Source of the DNA: CBDCVN01 sp965223045
GTDB lineage: Bacteria > Deinococcota > Deinococci > Deinococcales > Trueperaceae
DNA: 64,000 nt
Direction: 5' to 3'
NCBI GenBank assembly: GCA_965223045.1
Contig: CBDCVN010000013.1
Location: forward strand, 434,001 to 498,000
A model generated the notes under the pieces. It worked only from the letters and a program-made list of their open reading frames with translations, did not search any database and had not been told where the DNA came from. Each line of letters opens with the position of its first letter. Position 1 is the first letter of the stretch. Made by a program: the position numbers and the translations under genes. Positions 53,848 to 61,897 of the stretch are shown here, one piece after another.

Positions 53848-54969
53848 CTACTGGGTAAAAAGCTCATTACGCTGTGAAACTAGTTGTGGAGTAAGTTCTG
53901 CAAAAACATCTTCAAAGAGGGTTTCCACAGCTACAGGTGGAGCTTTGTCAATAGCACGAACTGCCTCAGTAAGTTCTTCATCAATCTCTACTTTTATGTG
54001 ACTTTCCCAAGTATCATCCCATATACTAAGGTTTTTCATGTAAAGTTTTAAGCGCTCTACAGGATCATGTTTAAGCCATTTCACCTTTTCCTCTTTAGTA
54101 CGGTAAAGCAAATCATTGTCTGAAGAGGAATGTGGTTCAAAACGGTCAACTACTGCCTCAACTAAAGCAGGCTCTCCCTTACGAGCTTCTTCTAGAGCTT
54201 GCCTCATTACAAAGTGTGAAGCTAATACATCCATACCATCTACGAAATAACCATTTATCCCATGGGCTTGGGCTTTAATGGCAACATTAATAGAATTGGT
54301 TTGTTTATGAAAAGGTACGCTAATAGCGTAGCGATTATTCTCGCATAAAAAAACAATAGGGGCGTGCTGTACACCAGCTAAGTTAAGAGCGGCATGCCAA
54401 TCACCTTCTGATGTTGCTCCGTCACCAAAACTTGTTAATACAACTTGACCTGTATTTTTATACTTCATACTCATAGCAATGCCTACAGCAGGTGGTACGT
54501 GAGTAGCTATAGCAGAGACTACACTAAAAACATTAAGCACTTTTGAGCTAGGGTGACAGGGCATTTGTCTAGCCTTGTTAGTATCTAAGCTGCTACCACA
54601 AAATTGTGCTAGCAGTTCTAGAGGACTAATCCCTAAGGTATACAACATTGCTGTGTCGCGGTAGTATGGTACTACCCAGTCAAAACCTGCTTTAAGTGCT
54701 CGAGCTGCACCAACTTGTATTCCTTCATGACCTCTAGCTTGAACAATAAAGCTCGACTTGCCCATAAGCTGAAGTTTGTGCCAGCGCTCATCAAGCATTC
54801 TAGCAGCAATCATGCCCTTATACAAAGCTTGAAGCTCCTCTTTAGGGATGTCCAAACTAAAGGGGGCAACCCACTCACCATGTTCATTAACAAGCTGAAT
54901 TGGCTCTTGGCTAAAGGGTTCAAGACATGTAGACAATGCTTGAATAGAACCTAGTTTATCTCGTACCAT
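53848..54969 (-). CDS. 2-oxo acid dehydrogenase E1 alpha subunit
   Basis: This 373-residue thiamine-diphosphate enzyme decarboxylates pyruvate or branched-chain 2-oxo acids. The TPP motif GDGATSEGDWHAALN...ENN runs from about 179 to 210, and YYRDTAML near 101 and the PHSSSDND phosphorylation-loop-like segment near 276 are conserved. It is closest to the branched-chain (BkdA) type. The ATG at 54969 is chosen because longer frames would run into ruvA, which is divergent. The E1 beta and E2 genes are not in the window. Confidence 0.88.
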   Translation of the reverse strand: MVRDKLGSIQALSTCLEPFSQEPIQLVNEHGEWVAPFSLDIPKEELQALYKGMIAARMLDERWHKLQLMGKSSFIVQARGHEGIQVGAARALKAGFDWVVPYYRDTAMLYTLGISPLELLAQFCGSSLDTNKARQMPCHPSSKVLNVFSVVSAIATHVPPAVGIAMSMKYKNTGQVVLTSFGDGATSEGDWHAALNLAGVQHAPIVFLCENNRYAISVPFHKQTNSINVAIKAQAHGINGYFVDGMDVLASHFVMRQALEEARKGEPALVEAVVDRFEPHSSSDNDLLYRTKEEKVKWLKHDPVERLKLYMKNLSIWDDTWESHIKVEIDEELTEAVRAIDKAPPVAVETLFEDVFAELTPQLVSQRNELFTQ

Positions 54970-55023
54970 AATACTATAAAGCTTAAGATGCCATTTTATT
55001 AATCTAATAGGATGAAACAAACC

Positions 55024-55029
55024 TATAAT
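55024..55029 (+). promoter_or_regulatory. ruvA -10 box, short leader
   Basis: TATAAT lies 12 bases before the ruvA ATG at 55042, predicting a leader of about 6 bases. The 72-bp gap also holds the start region of the divergent E1 alpha gene. Confidence 0.5.
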
Positions 55030-55041
55030 GCATAATATCTT

Positions 55042-55638
55042 ATGATTACTTTTATTGATGGTGTTGTTTCTGAGATAAGGGAAACTAGCATAGTACTTCA
55101 AGTTGGTGCTTTTGGTCTTGAGGTTTTTGCTCCTAAATCTACGCTAATGAATTGCAAGACAGGTGTGGCCTTACGCTTACATACATATTTAGTTGTAAAA
55201 GAAGATTTACTAGCACTTTATGGTTTCCACGATAACGATATGCGCAGGCTTTTCACCTATTTGATAGGGGTGTCTGGTGTTGGGCCGAAACTTGCTTTAG
55301 CCATGCTCTCTTCGTTACAGAGCACGCTTTTGGCAGGAGCCATTTTAAAAAGTGATGCAGGTTTACTATCCTCTGCACCCGGAGTCGGTAAAAAGCTAGC
55401 TGAGCGCATTATAGTTGAACTTAAAAATAAACTACCTGAAGAACTTATGGCTACCTCGGGTAGTGGAGTAAAACCCAAGGCCTTAATCTCGCAAGCAGGT
55501 GAAGATGCAGTAGAGGCCTTGCTAGCTCTTGGTTACCGTGAGTCGCAAGTAAAAGCTACAGTAGCTGAATTTGCTCTTAAAAATACCGAAGCTAGTGCTG
55601 AAGAGCTTATTCGTAAATCACTTGCTAAACTGCGTTAA
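55042..55638 (+). CDS. ruvA: Holliday junction helicase subunit RuvA
   Basis: This 198-residue RuvA binds four-way junctions and loads RuvB. It has the N-terminal OB fold (MITFIDGVVSEIRETSIVLQ), two helix-hairpin-helix motifs (ISGVSGVGPKLALAML near 75 with the GVGPK hairpin, then SAPGVGKKLAERI near 110), and a C-terminal three-helix domain ending SLAKLR. It is full length. ruvB is not adjacent. The promoter is nearly leaderless. Confidence 0.96.
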   Translation: MITFIDGVVSEIRETSIVLQVGAFGLEVFAPKSTLMNCKTGVALRLHTYLVVKEDLLALYGFHDNDMRRLFTYLIGVSGVGPKLALAMLSSLQSTLLAGAILKSDAGLLSSAPGVGKKLAERIIVELKNKLPEELMATSGSGVKPKALISQAGEDAVEALLALGYRESQVKATVAEFALKNTEASAEELIRKSLAKLR

Positions 55639-55784
55639 TCTTAAAATTGTTTTGCAAGGGCACAACCAGTTTTAAGGCTTAGAATTAAAATACAAAATTT
55701 AGTAGCAGGACTACACATAGTGATAGAGATACAAAATCTTGCACTTCTATATGCACCAAATGCCCACAATCTAATTTTAAGCAA

Positions 55785-56210
55785 CTATGAGAAAGCTAAA
55801 TACCCAACCACAATTATGTTAATAACAGGCAAAATTATAGCCACTCCTAACCACTCAGGTTTGTTAAGGGCCTTAGCGATTTCCATCCAAAGAATAACCG
55901 CTATAATAATGTTAACTAAGGGGATAAACATTAATAAAAGCCACCAACCGGGCTTTCCAGCAACTTGTGTCATAAGGTATATATTGGCAATGGGAATCCA
56001 TGCTAGCCAAGCGTTTTCAGTATTAGTTTTGTTTGCTATGGTTTGCAAGCAAAAGGCAAAGTAAATGTAAGCTAATACAGTAAGAATTATGGGTAAGGGG
56101 CCAAGGTTATTATTGAGGGCGTTCCAATCATAATCTAGAGCACTTAGATCATTAGATTGTGCTATGACCAAACTACCTATAAACCAAAAGCCTAAAACGA
56201 ATTTTTTCAT
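55785..56210 (-). CDS. Small DUF5684-like membrane protein
   Basis: This 141-residue protein has a signal-like N-terminus ending IAQ, then three or four hydrophobic segments. The pattern AWLAWIPIANIYLM, PGWWLLLMFIPLVNIII and GVAIILPVINI, with repeated IP-N motifs, matches the DUF5684-type family often annotated near signal peptidases. Function is unknown. It is convergent with ruvA. Confidence 0.65.
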   Translation of the reverse strand: MKKFVLGFWFIGSLVIAQSNDLSALDYDWNALNNNLGPLPIILTVLAYIYFAFCLQTIANKTNTENAWLAWIPIANIYLMTQVAGKPGWWLLLMFIPLVNIIIAVILWMEIAKALNKPEWLGVAIILPVINIIVVGYLAFS

Positions 56211-56424
56211 TTATTAAACCACCTTAAATCTAATATTTTGCCTCATAGTATAAGCTTTCAGGAATAGTTTGAATAGGCTTAACTTTTAAGGCATTTAATT
56301 TTATATAGCTACTAGATCATAGTGCACCAGCAAAATTTGGGTAATCCAAACCTTGAAGGTCTTCAAGATCTCTAAGATTTCCCCAACACTACCTCAGAAA
56401 TATCTAATTCTTATTTACCTTTCC

Positions 56425-57114
56425 TTATGAAGAAAAAGACTCTAAAAAGTTGACTAGAGCCTCATGACTTCCTTTAAAAGAGATTTTATTTGCAGGAATA
56501 CTATCAAGCTTTTGTGCTTTAGTTATAAGTTTTAAAAAGGTTTTCTGGTCAGTTTGAATAGTAACATCTGGAGCTTTTGCTGAACCTTGCACAAGGTTCA
56601 AGTCACTGTTTTTTATGTGAACTGTAAAAACATCTGGAAGCAAGTGAACCTCTGTTATTATTTGAAGCTCTTTAGCTTTCTCAGGCATAAAAAACATCCT
56701 TAAAGCGCTTATAGTTGAAACTGTGCTAAGGTAATCACATTCAGGAATTTCTTTAGGGGTAGGCATTGCATAATGTATGCTCCAGTTAACTAGGGATGCT
56801 AACACTTCTAACAAAGCTTGCCCTGCTTTTGCGAGAGTATAGACATGGGTAGCAGCAGGAGGTGGTAGATATTGTTTGTCTATTATTTTATTGGCCTCGA
56901 GCGCCCTAAGCCTTGCAGAAAGAAGATTAGCCCCTAGACTAGGAAGCCCCTTCTGAATATCACTAAAACGGCGAGGGCCTAAACTGAGTTCACGTATAAT
57001 CAGCAGCGTCCAACGTTCCCCAATTATATCTAGACCATATGCTAGTGGACAACACTGTTTATAGCCTCTCTTTGACACCCTTACATTAAAGCATAGTTTT
57101 CTATAGAAAATCAT
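56425..57114 (-). CDS. HxlR-family regulator with SCP2-like domain, paralogue 2
   Basis: This 229-residue paralogue of the gene at 17191 has the same two-part structure. Residues 20-115 form the HxlR winged helix (CPLAYGLDIIGERWTLLII, SLGPRRFSDIQKG, LLSARLRALE) and 130-229 form the SCP2-like module. GTG 57078 is an alternative start that would match the other paralogue's length. No divergent partner gene is close; about 300 bp of AT-rich DNA separate it from the CAP-domain lipoprotein. Confidence 0.85.
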   Translation of the reverse strand: MIFYRKLCFNVRVSKRGYKQCCPLAYGLDIIGERWTLLIIRELSLGPRRFSDIQKGLPSLGANLLSARLRALEANKIIDKQYLPPPAATHVYTLAKAGQALLEVLASLVNWSIHYAMPTPKEIPECDYLSTVSTISALRMFFMPEKAKELQIITEVHLLPDVFTVHIKNSDLNLVQGSAKAPDVTIQTDQKTFLKLITKAQKLDSIPANKISFKGSHEALVNFLESFSS

Positions 57115-57411
57115 TTAGTTTTAGGTAAATTTATAAAGTTACTACTATAAAATTACATAACTTAATTCTCTATATAAGTACTAGCAAGTATTTGTTCATA
57201 GACCTTTTATGTGAATTAATGGCAAGAAAATTATAAAAATCTTATAGCCTTTATAAGTTGCAGCAAAGGGTTTCTAACTTTTTGGGCCTCTATATTGAAA
57301 ACTTCATATAACTTTAGCTTAACTATGAATTCATAACTCAATAATACCGTTTGGTTAACAAAGTAGCTGACCTTAATTTAGCTTTTAATAATTAAGTCAA
57401 GTTTCAAGAAC
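57115..57411. other. About 300-bp AT-rich spacer
   Basis: Nothing beyond presumed promoters of the two divergent genes is visible. Confidence 0.4.
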
Positions 57412-57429
57412 TTGAAAGGAAATCAAGGC

Positions 57430-58047
57430 ATGAAAAATAAAACTTTAAAAAATATTATTATCGTAATTACAATTATAATAGCTTCTGTCTTGACTGCCTG
57501 TGGGCAGGTTGCTACTTTATCTGACTCTATACAAAGTAAGCTTTTTCCTCTAGATGGTGAGGTAGCTCCAACTAGTTTGCATAATGAAATGTTAATAACT
57601 ATTAATTCTATGCGTACTCAAGGTACTATTTGTAATGATGAATATAAAAGCAGCGTGTTGAGCGTATATTGGAACAAAGAGCTTGCAGGGGCATCAAAAA
57701 CTCAAGTGAAAGATATTCTTAATCGTGTTAAAAGTGGTGAGATAAACATTGCAAATAAGGTCCCTCCCCATTTAGACTCTACTGGTGGTTATGTTGATGA
57801 CAGAGTTATTGCTCAGGGTTACAGTTTTGAAAAAGCTGGTGAGATTTTAGCAAGTACACATAATGGTGCAACTTCCATTACTGGTGTAATCCAAACTTGG
57901 AAAGCTAGCTCTAATCATTGTAATACAATTATGGCTAGTGATTTTGAAGAGGTTGGTATTTACTTTGAGTCAGGGGTATGGGCAGTAGTATTTGGAGACC
58001 CTACACCTATAATCGAAATGGATAAACATTTGGGTAGTTATAAATAA
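57430..58047 (+). CDS. CAP/SCP-domain lipoprotein
   Basis: This 205-residue lipoprotein starts at ATG 57430 after GAAAGGAAATCAAGGC, with lipobox LTAC (Cys25). The mature part fits the CAP (SCP/PR-1) domain: the opening helix LITINSMRTQGTICND, a GYSFEKAGEILAS segment where the family has G-N-I, the WKASSNHCNTIMASDFEEVG motif near 163, and WAVVFGDP at the end. The Trp/His/Cys pattern is typical. The first conserved active-site His is not obvious, so the metal site may be incomplete. Role unknown. Confidence 0.75.
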   Translation: MKNKTLKNIIIVITIIIASVLTACGQVATLSDSIQSKLFPLDGEVAPTSLHNEMLITINSMRTQGTICNDEYKSSVLSVYWNKELAGASKTQVKDILNRVKSGEINIANKVPPHLDSTGGYVDDRVIAQGYSFEKAGEILASTHNGATSITGVIQTWKASSNHCNTIMASDFEEVGIYFESGVWAVVFGDPTPIIEMDKHLGSYK

Positions 58048-58057
58048 GGTTCTTATA

Positions 58058-58223
58058 TAGATGTCCAGACAAATCTTTGCCTGACTTATTACAGAATCAA
58101 ATGAGGCTGAGTTCTGGGAGGCAAATCCCCCTAAGTCCCCCTTATTAAGGACTTTCTCTATTACTCCCTTAATAAGGGTTAGAGGGAATTTTTTATTTGG
58201 GAAAAAACTTTTCTGGATCACTA
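58058..58223 (+). mobile_element. 166-bp MITE related to IS630 element A
   Basis: It begins TAGATGTCCAGACAAATCTT, close to the end of IS630 A (TAGATGTCCAGATAAATTCT), and ends with an inverted imperfect copy. TA flanks both sides. The interior holds an inverted repeat around CCCCCTTATTAAGG. Confidence 0.7.
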
Positions 58224-58225
58224 TA

Positions 58226-58438
58226 ACAGATTGGTTTAATCATGGTCACACTGCTGATGAACTCAATCAAATAGTAGAGTCTACTGATCCTTGGAAACCT
58301 TCACGGAAAGAACATTTAGAACAAAAATCTGAGAAGCCAGTTATTCAAGTTAATAGTAGATTCCTACACGAAATTGCTGAGGATGCTATTAAAGCTTTAC
58401 AAGCTTGTAATAATCCACCGAGACTATATATTATATGA
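58226..58438 (+). pseudogene. Fragment of a plasmid/phage primase-helicase-like gene
   Basis: A frame without a start reads TDWFNHGHTADELNQIVEST, later VNSRFLHEIAEDAIKALQAC, and ends after PPRLYII. The first part resembles the end of TOPRIM/primase domains (DWF...G.T..EL) and the second the start of a helicase or DUF3987-like segment. Only about 70 codons remain, beginning exactly at the MITE boundary. It is a relic of a mobile element. Confidence 0.5.
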
Positions 58439-58509
58439 CTCATGTTGTGTTTCAAGGGCTTAAATTCTCGATATTGACGATACAGACTTAAATTACCACT
58501 CAGCTTAAA

Positions 58510-58980
58510 TTCAAGATTTTTATGAGGCAAATACCATCTGAAACAGGTTTATTGCATATTTCTTATAAGTTAAGCCCTAGGAATCCAACATGTGACCTTA
58601 GGATGATGTTTTACACCGAGTCTGTTGTGGATAAACGCTATATCCTAGTGTACGGATATAACCAAAGACTTTGTCCTTTTTGGACGCAGCCAATAACCGA
58701 CGTAGGCTGCATTTGCCTAACGATGCTTCAACCACATCTTTGCTTCCGCTATCCATAGCCACCTGCTTGCTGAGGTCACAACGTTCAGTTCATTGCTTAT
58801 TGGCTTTATACCCTGCTTTTGACGATTGATATCCATTCTCACGCCAAAGGGTATTGCTTTCCCCCTGTTTATCGAGGGGATAGGGCTTTCACCTATATGG
58901 TCATACAGTTCTAATTCTTCAATTAGCTTCCAGCCTTTCTGCACGTTGGTGCTTGAATTTCAGAAGAACGAATCGCACAC
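58510..58980 (-). ncRNA. Probable group II intron 5' fragment
   Basis: On the minus strand a GTGTGCGATTCG start at 58980 is followed by AACGTGCAGAAAGG, GGTGAAAGCCCTATCCCCTC, AACAGGGGGAAAGC and a GTGGCTATGGATAGCGGAAG segment. This purine-rich, hairpin-dense, stop-rich pattern is characteristic of domain I of bacterial group II introns. No reverse transcriptase frame and no domain V hairpin were found, so it would be a truncated fragment. Confidence 0.4.
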
Positions 58981-59089
58981 ACTATTGGCAATAGTGTCAG
59001 ACTTGTTTCTATCTGATAATATATTGCCATGCCTTCAGATGTTTCTAAAAACATCCTTGTAAGCTTTTCTCAACAAATATTCCCTAAAA

Positions 59090-59283
59090 TTTGAGATTTA
59101 CTTATTTTTTACTTACCTCCTTTGAATATTGTTAAGCCACTAAAATCCTAGGTTTTAGGTTAAATTTGAAAATCTACAAACAGATAGCATTAGGTATACC
59201 TTGCTAGGAAATATGGTTGTTTATTTTCAAAAATAATTTTTTCGAGGAGAAGAACTATGAAAAATATGCCTTTGGTTCTTGTA
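59090..59283 (+). repeat. Duplicated promoter and 5' region, copy A
   Basis: About 190 bp, including ATTTTTTCGAGGAGAAGAAC before the ATG, recur at 62934-63129 with roughly 90% identity by eye. The two copies precede paralogous genes. Confidence 0.8.
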
Positions 59284-59560
59284 TTTGTATCAACAATACT
59301 GGCCACAGTTATTTTTTCTGCTAACGTCTCAAGGTTTACATGGTTTGTGTCAGGGAACTTTTGTGAAAATTGCTAAGTTTGATGAGAATTATAAAACTAT
59401 TCTCACATCTTGTGTTGCTTCAAATGTGGTTGAGAGGTTTATCGAACTAGGTTGGCACGTCACTCCAGTAAATTTAAACAGGCTGCACTCAGTACCTAAT
59501 GAAGAGATTAGTATGATTGCCAAAGAAGTCACCGAAGATACTGAAGTAGTTATTGAGTAA
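59257..59560 (+). pseudogene. Single-repeat secreted Cys protein, frameshifted
   Basis: ATG 59257, after GAGGAGAAGAAC, encodes the signal peptide MKNMPLVLVFVSTILATVIF. The frame then shifts by one base near 59330. In the +1 frame a mature domain follows: LCQGTFVKI, TSCVASNVVERFIELGWHV, and a tail to 59560. The domain matches one unit of the six-repeat protein at 60692 (Cys, VKI strand, second Cys-Val, then R-W/F-I). It is probably a decayed paralogue, unless the shift is a sequencing error. Confidence 0.65.
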
Positions 59561-59670
59561 TGTAATTACTGAAAAGGTAGAAAAGTTTGTATCTGTGTGG
59601 GGAGCACTCTCACTGGACTGATAGTAAGCCCCCAATGTTTTCAATACTCACATCCATATACTTTCATCTA

Positions 59671-60632
59671 GAGGGTGTTTGGGAAATATCTATTAAGCAA
59701 AATTGGGAGTGGATTGATGCGCTAAACGCTTGGTCATGATATCACACATAGCCATGTAGATAAAGGCTTCACTTGTTGCTGCTAATACTTCATAATCTTT
59801 ACTTAAGCGTCTATAGTTTCCTAACTATGCAAATGTCCTCTCCACTACCCATCTTTGTGGGATAACTTGAAAACCTTTTCCTTCTGGTTTCTTTGTTACT
59901 TCTAATATCCACCCACATATGTCCAGCACCCACTTCTCTAATCTCGCACTGACATAACCTTGATCTGCTTTTATTACTTTTAATCTTGGCATAGTGCTTT
60001 TTATGGCCTTCAACATTTGCTCTAATCCTTTCTTATCTGACCTATTCGCTGTAGTTACAAGTACAACTATCAATAATCCCATGGTATCAACCAATATATG
60101 ACGTTTACGTCCATTAACCTTTTTTCCTCCATCGTACCCATTCTCTTCATGCACACTACCTTTGACCGATTGACTATCGGCAATACCTACACTGCAATCA
60201 GCAAGTTTTCCTTCCTGCTCACGGAGTTTTCTGCGTAAATGTTTGTTTAAAGCCTTCCACAAACCTGATTTACACCATTTATCAAAGTGATAACGCACAC
60301 TTTGATAGGCAGGAAAATCATGTGGAAGATCACGCCAAGTACAACCATTGCGCAGAAGGTAACGTATAGCATTTACGATTTCACGGAGATCAAGGCTCAT
60401 GGGATGTCCCCGCTTAGTACTTTTGGTCAAAACTTTAAGTAGAAAGGCTTCAATTATAAGCCACTGTACATCAGTAACGTCAGTAGAGTATGCTTGTCTA
60501 TGATTTGTTTTCATAGTAGCTATACTGACATATATTGGGTATAGCTACTTCATTTCTGAAATGATATACTTAGTTCAAATTTCAGCCAAAATGCTAGATC
60601 TTTCAAAGGAACACTAATTTCCAAACACCCTC
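59671..60632 (-). mobile_element. IS5-family element (IS427-like)
   Basis: This 962-bp element has ends GAGGGTGTTTGGGAAAT and, inverted, GAGGGTGTTTGGAAAT. TA is duplicated at 59669-59670 and 60633-60634. It sits 60 bp upstream of the six-repeat gene, between it and the frameshifted paralogue. Confidence 0.88.
59693..60514 (-). pseudogene. IS427-type transposase with premature stop
   Basis: The frame encodes a 273-residue IS5-family transposase: a DUF4096-like start (TDVQWLIIEAFL), then the DDE core with Asp in GIADSQSVKG near 112 and Asp in VIKADQGYVS near 187. The Glu lies in RWVVERTFA near 225. A TAG at 59825-59827 follows RTFA where Trp is expected. Beyond it the same frame continues with LGNYRRLSKDYEVLAA to 59693. 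A single G-to-A change would explain the stop, which falls after the catalytic Glu but removes about 43 residues. Confidence 0.85.
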
Positions 60633-60691
60633 TAGCTTTGTACTTCACTCGAGCTAGTTAAAAAATCAATTCAAACTTTTAGGAGTTAATT

Positions 60692-61705
60692 ATGAACCAC
60701 CAAGTATTTCTTTTTCGTACAGTTACCTTGTTAGCACTTCTCACTATTTTTGGTAGTACCTTTGCTCAAACTGCCCCATGCCAATCAGAAGGCTATGTCA
60801 AGATTACGCTTGTTCGTGGTGGGGCAACTATATGCGTCCCAGAAAGAGAAGCTGTACAATGGATAGCAGATGGAACAGCTGTATTGACCCAAAATTTGAC
60901 AGTAAATCCAGAAGTTCCATTAGCTGTTGAAAATACTATAGAATTAGAAAAATGCGAACCTGGACATGTAAAGGTTGTAATAGTTAGTGGTGAAGAGTCC
61001 TTTTGCCTCACTAGGTATGCAGCCGAAAGATTAATAGCAGGGAAATTTGCTGTAGAAGTTGATGAGGAAGATGGATTAACAACCATAAGTGTTCCGGAAG
61101 TCTTTCCAGAGCGCTTGTGTACTAAGAATCAAGTCCAAATGATCCTTACTAGCAATGAAAAAACTGTATGTACTTCAAGAGTAATGGCTCAAAGGTGGGT
61201 ATCATTAGGCCTTGCTACTGAGGCTAACCTTACTACTCCAATTGCTAGTAAATCATGTAGAGCAACGCAAGTCCATGCGACAATGATTCGTACGGGAAAA
61301 CAGCTATGTGCTCCAGAATCAACAGTTAGTTCTTGGGAAGAACAAGGGGTTGCTATACGAACCTCAGCAATAACTGTGCTTCCTGAAAAAGAATTAGTGG
61401 CAAGAAATGCTATTCCCTTAAAAGAATGTGAGGAGGCATATGTAAAAGTCAAGATAGTTAGTGGCATACCAGCCTTTTGCGTAAACAGAAATGTAGCCCA
61501 AAGGTGGATAGAAGAAAAACTTGCCTTTGAGGTTGATGAGGATGAGGATGAATTAACCACTATAAGTGTACCAGACTTACTTCCAGAACGTTTATGCAAA
61601 GCAGGTTATATAAGAATAAGTATTGCTGATACCGAAGAAATTGTATGTACTTTACCAGGGATAGCTCAAGTATGGTTAGACGATGGATTCTTTGCTAGTG
61701 AATAA
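60692..61705 (+). CDS. Secreted protein with six CX16C repeats
   Basis: This 337-residue protein has a signal peptide cut near TFAQ. The mature chain is six repeats of about 35 residues. Each has Cys, a V-K/H-V/I strand, a second Cys 17 residues after the first (18 in repeat 1), then an A/V-x-x-W helix. Cys pairs are 30/48, 88/105, 143/160, 189/206, 246/263 and 302/319. Repeats 1-3 and 4-6 form a duplicated triplet with a period of about 159 residues; linkers match too (TTISVPEVFPERL near 130 and TTISVPDLLPERL near 289). No known family is recognised. TTTTAGGAGTT precedes the ATG. Confidence 0.8.
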   Translation: MNHQVFLFRTVTLLALLTIFGSTFAQTAPCQSEGYVKITLVRGGATICVPEREAVQWIADGTAVLTQNLTVNPEVPLAVENTIELEKCEPGHVKVVIVSGEESFCLTRYAAERLIAGKFAVEVDEEDGLTTISVPEVFPERLCTKNQVQMILTSNEKTVCTSRVMAQRWVSLGLATEANLTTPIASKSCRATQVHATMIRTGKQLCAPESTVSSWEEQGVAIRTSAITVLPEKELVARNAIPLKECEEAYVKVKIVSGIPAFCVNRNVAQRWIEEKLAFEVDEDEDELTTISVPDLLPERLCKAGYIRISIADTEEIVCTLPGIAQVWLDDGFFASE

Positions 61706-61862
61706 GTAATTAAGCTAATTTTGGATTTCAGGCTGGCACAATCAGATGTTGTTTACCAAGCTTTTAACAGTGCAGGTAAAATTCATAAAAAGCAGTCTTT
61801 CATTCTCACAACAGTGATGCTATCAAGTGCAACACAAGTTCTAGCATATGATTGCTTCTAGT

Positions 61863-61889
61863 TAGGTAGGCTTATTCTCAGCCTACCTA
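61863..61889. terminator. Hairpin downstream of the six-repeat gene
   Basis: TAGGTAGGCT / AGCCTACCTA forms a 10-bp stem with a 7-base loop, followed by AAAAAATTT. IS1 has inserted immediately after it. Confidence 0.5.
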
Positions 61890-61897
61890 AAAAATTT

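Noticed and set aside
58522..59062. Short plus-strand frames in the 58.5-59.1 kb region
   Set aside because: The region looks like structured RNA on the minus strand, and the frames lack ribosome-binding sites and protein-like conservation.
60793..61599. Two long minus-strand frames (60793-61086, 61189-61599) inside the six-repeat gene
   Set aside because: They are antisense shadows of a repetitive gene; their similarity to each other simply mirrors the repeats on the plus strand.
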